From: Deinococcus hopiensis KR-140
GTDB lineage: Bacteria > Deinococcota > Deinococci > Deinococcales > Deinococcaceae
Length of the DNA stretch: 64,000 nucleotides
NCBI RefSeq assembly: GCF_900176165.1
Contig: NZ_FWWU01000003.1
Location: 186,001-250,000 of the forward strand
Direction of reading: 5' to 3'
The notes under the pieces are model-generated. The model worked only from the letters and a program-made list of their open reading frames with translations, was not told the DNA's origin and did no database searches. A program made the translations under genes and the position numbers. Positions 62,507 through 64,000 of the stretch are shown here, piece by piece. The stretch's first letter is position 1. Each line of letters begins with the position of its first letter.

Positions 62507-64000
62507 CTACTCGCCGCAGCCTGGCGGATCGGCGCCCATCCGCCAGCCGCACCAGCGGCCGCGTTCGCCGCGCTGCGCCGCGAAACCCGTGAAGGTCTGG
62601 GAGGTGGTGTCGAAGCGCAGCAGGAAGGCGGTGGCCACTTCTCCCTGCGTCACGCGCCCGTTGAGGGTCAGCACCGGAGCGCTTCCGCTCAGGGTTCCGC
62701 GGATGGTGCCCCCCGGAAAACCGGTCCGGTCCGAGGCCAGCACCCCCCGTACGTGACGGCCCTGCACCTCAAGTCTCAGGGTGCCGAAGGTGTGCTGCCA
62801 GGTGCCCTCAACGGGTGAGGCCGGGGTGATGTCCTCCTGTGCAGGCTGGGCCGGGGGGCGGACCGGAGCCGGGGCGGGTTCGGTGGAAGGAGCAGGGCCA
62901 CGCTGCACGAGGGGTACGAGGGGCACGGTCAGCGTCGTGCGTTTGCCCCCGGCGCTCAGCACAAAGACCTGATCGCCCCGTGCCGCCAGGGTCTGCACCC
63001 TGCCTTGAGGCGGAAAGGAGCCGTCGGGATTGGGACCGCTCAGGCCGGCGAGAAACACCTTGGAGACTCCGCCCACGTCCCAGGTCAGGACCGCACGTTC
63101 TCCGGGGTTCAGGGTGGCGGGCAGGGCGCTGAACGCACGAACCTGAGCGGTGGCTGCAGGCGCACGAACCGGAGCGGTGGCTGCAGGCGGACGAACCTGA
63201 GCAGTGGGGGCAGGCGCACGAACCGGAGCGGTGGGCGCAGGCTGGGCCGTCTGAACGCGCACCCTGACTTCGGCCCGCTGTTTTCCTGCGACCAACACGT
63301 AGGTCTGATCGCCAGTGGGCCGCAACGTCACGCTGCCCTGGGCGGGGAAGAGACCGTCCTGGGGCCCGCGTAGCCCTGGGATACGGACTCGGCCAGTGCC
63401 GCTCACCTGCCAGCGCAGCGTGGTGCTCTCACCTGCTTGCAACGCCGCTGGCGCGGCGCGGAAACTCAGGATGCGCGGTTGGGGCGCAGACCGAGCCGGC
63501 GCTGGAGAAGCCGGAGCGGGGGGGGATGCCGAGACCTGTCGAGGAAGCTGGGCTTTGGGGGAAGTCTGCACTTGTGCAGAGGTCTGGGCCTGTGGAGGCG
63601 TCGGGGCGGGTTTTGCAACCGCGGAGACGCGTTCGGGGTGAGGTGCCGGGCGGGTGGTCGGCGGAGGCGCAGAAGGCGGGGCAGGTTGCGTGAGGGTGAT
63701 GGCGGGAGGGACGGCCCACTTCAGCGTCCGCACCTGCTCCACGCCCTGCCCCTCGGCGTTCCGGGCCACCAGGGTCAGACGCTTCACGGTGGGCGGCACG
63801 GACAGTCCCAGCTTGCCCTGGGGAGGCAGCGTGCGGCTCCCGCCGTTCCAGCGCAGCTTGACACCCACGCTGCCCGCCGTATTCCAGCGCAGGGGCAGCG
63901 GCTGACCGGGAACCGGAGCGGAGGCCAGCACCTCAAAGGCCGTGATGCGGGGGGGCGGCGCATGTACGTGAACCTCGGCGCGCGCGAGAACTTCCTGCTC
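62507..64000 (-). CDS. Ig-repeat, Pro/Ala-rich secreted-type protein (5' end beyond window)
   Basis: The frame runs off the right edge; at least 497 codons are visible. It has three related beta-rich repeats of about 75 residues: PLRWNTAGSVGVKLRWNGGS, TTLRWQVSGTGRVRIPGLRG and AVLTWDVGGVSKVFLAGLSG, each followed by an FPxQG or PPQG turn. The linkers are Pro/Ala/Thr/Gln tandem units (PVRAPA and TAQVR repeated). The C-terminal ~100 residues are a separate beta domain (GTWQHTFGTLRLEVQGRHVR, TQGEVATAFLLRFDTTSQTF). It looks like a cell-surface stalk. No family is assigned. Confidence 0.7.
   Translation of the reverse strand, partial: EQEVLARAEVHVHAPPPRITAFEVLASAPVPGQPLPLRWNTAGSVGVKLRWNGGSRTLPPQGKLGLSVPPTVKRLTLVARNAEGQGVEQVRTLKWAVPPAITLTQPAPPSAPPPTTRPAPHPERVSAVAKPAPTPPQAQTSAQVQTSPKAQLPRQVSASPPAPASPAPARSAPQPRILSFRAAPAALQAGESTTLRWQVSGTGRVRIPGLRGPQDGLFPAQGSVTLRPTGDQTYVLVAGKQRAEVRVRVQTAQPAPTAPVRAPAPTAQVRPPAATAPVRAPAATAQVRAFSALPATLNPGERAVLTWDVGGVSKVFLAGLSGPNPDGSFPPQGRVQTLAARGDQVFVLSAGGKRTTLTVPLVPLVQRGPAPSTEPAPAPVRPPAQPAQEDITPASPVEGTWQHTFGTLRLEVQGRHVRGVLASDRTGFPGGTIRGTLSGSAPVLTLNGRVTQGEVATAFLLRFDTTSQTFTGFAAQRGERGRWCGWRMGADPPGCGE

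Noticed and set aside
63150..63250. Tandem repeats that might suggest a CRISPR array or minisatellite
   Set aside because: The repeats are codon-phased Pro/Ala/Thr/Gln units inside an open reading frame, so they are protein linkers. No spacers or cas genes are present.

Overview
The window is GC-rich, densely coded DNA that most resembles a Deinococcus replicon. This is inferred from the gene families, the GC-rich codon use and the frequent GTG/TTG starts; no rRNA, tRNA or replication gene was found to confirm it. Two halves differ in character. Positions 1 to about 20,000 are accessory DNA: a copper-resistance locus, a redox/efflux block, three insertion sequences (IS630 and two IS5-type), an IS6-like scrap, several frameshifted genes and stretches of lower GC. 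From about 20,000 to the end the genes are packed, often with 1 to 4 bp start/stop overlaps, and look like stable genome.

Layout. 280-5340: divergent copper locus (glutaredoxin, csoR, copZ on minus; copA and a frameshifted DHA2 efflux pump on plus) with CsoR-type operators inside both promoters. 5363-6391: hairpin and a graveyard of three broken genes. 6495-11705: minus-strand AraC regulator, cupin, zinc alcohol dehydrogenase, cyclophilin-like protein, MFS pump and alpha/beta hydrolase. 12078-13142: intact IS630 element with an A8 slippery site. 13198-14763: a lipoprotein gene cut by a precisely definable IS5 element; removing the IS and one TA copy restores a 224-codon frame. 15110-19956: small unknown genes and degenerate IS material.

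20173-23854: the conserved trio of circularly permuted ATP-grasp, alpha-E and transglutaminase proteins. 23915-29478: a chaperone/usher (spore-coat-U type) surface-fibre locus, with a palindrome in front of it and two unusual secreted-repeat-like proteins at its 3' end. Next come a large SARP/AfsR-type STAND ATPase with an AT-rich 3' end, a PAS-only protein and a second transglutaminase. 34444-43040: a two-component system divergent from a tripartite efflux operon (two TolC-like proteins, MacA-like adaptor, MacB-like ATPase and permease, small secreted protein), with an array of GTCTTC/GAAGAC motifs between them.

43106-46279: an aminosugar operon (RpiR regulator, NagA, SIS-domain deaminase/isomerase) with a palindrome in its promoter spacer. 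46678-49230: aldo/keto reductase, then an HxlR regulator divergent from an NADP-dependent oxidoreductase. 50709-51632: RNase H-like protein and a 39-aa small ORF with its own terminator. 51740-56206: formate dehydrogenase operon (FdhA, DUF1641, FdhD). 56417-64000: coiled-coil membrane protein, DUF2243 pseudogene, MFS exporter, a large VIT/VWA/DUF2135 secreted protein and a partial Ig-repeat, proline-rich protein running off the window end.

Several genes differ from an intact form by a single base, often in a homopolymer. These may be real pseudogenes or sequencing errors, and the sequence alone cannot decide.
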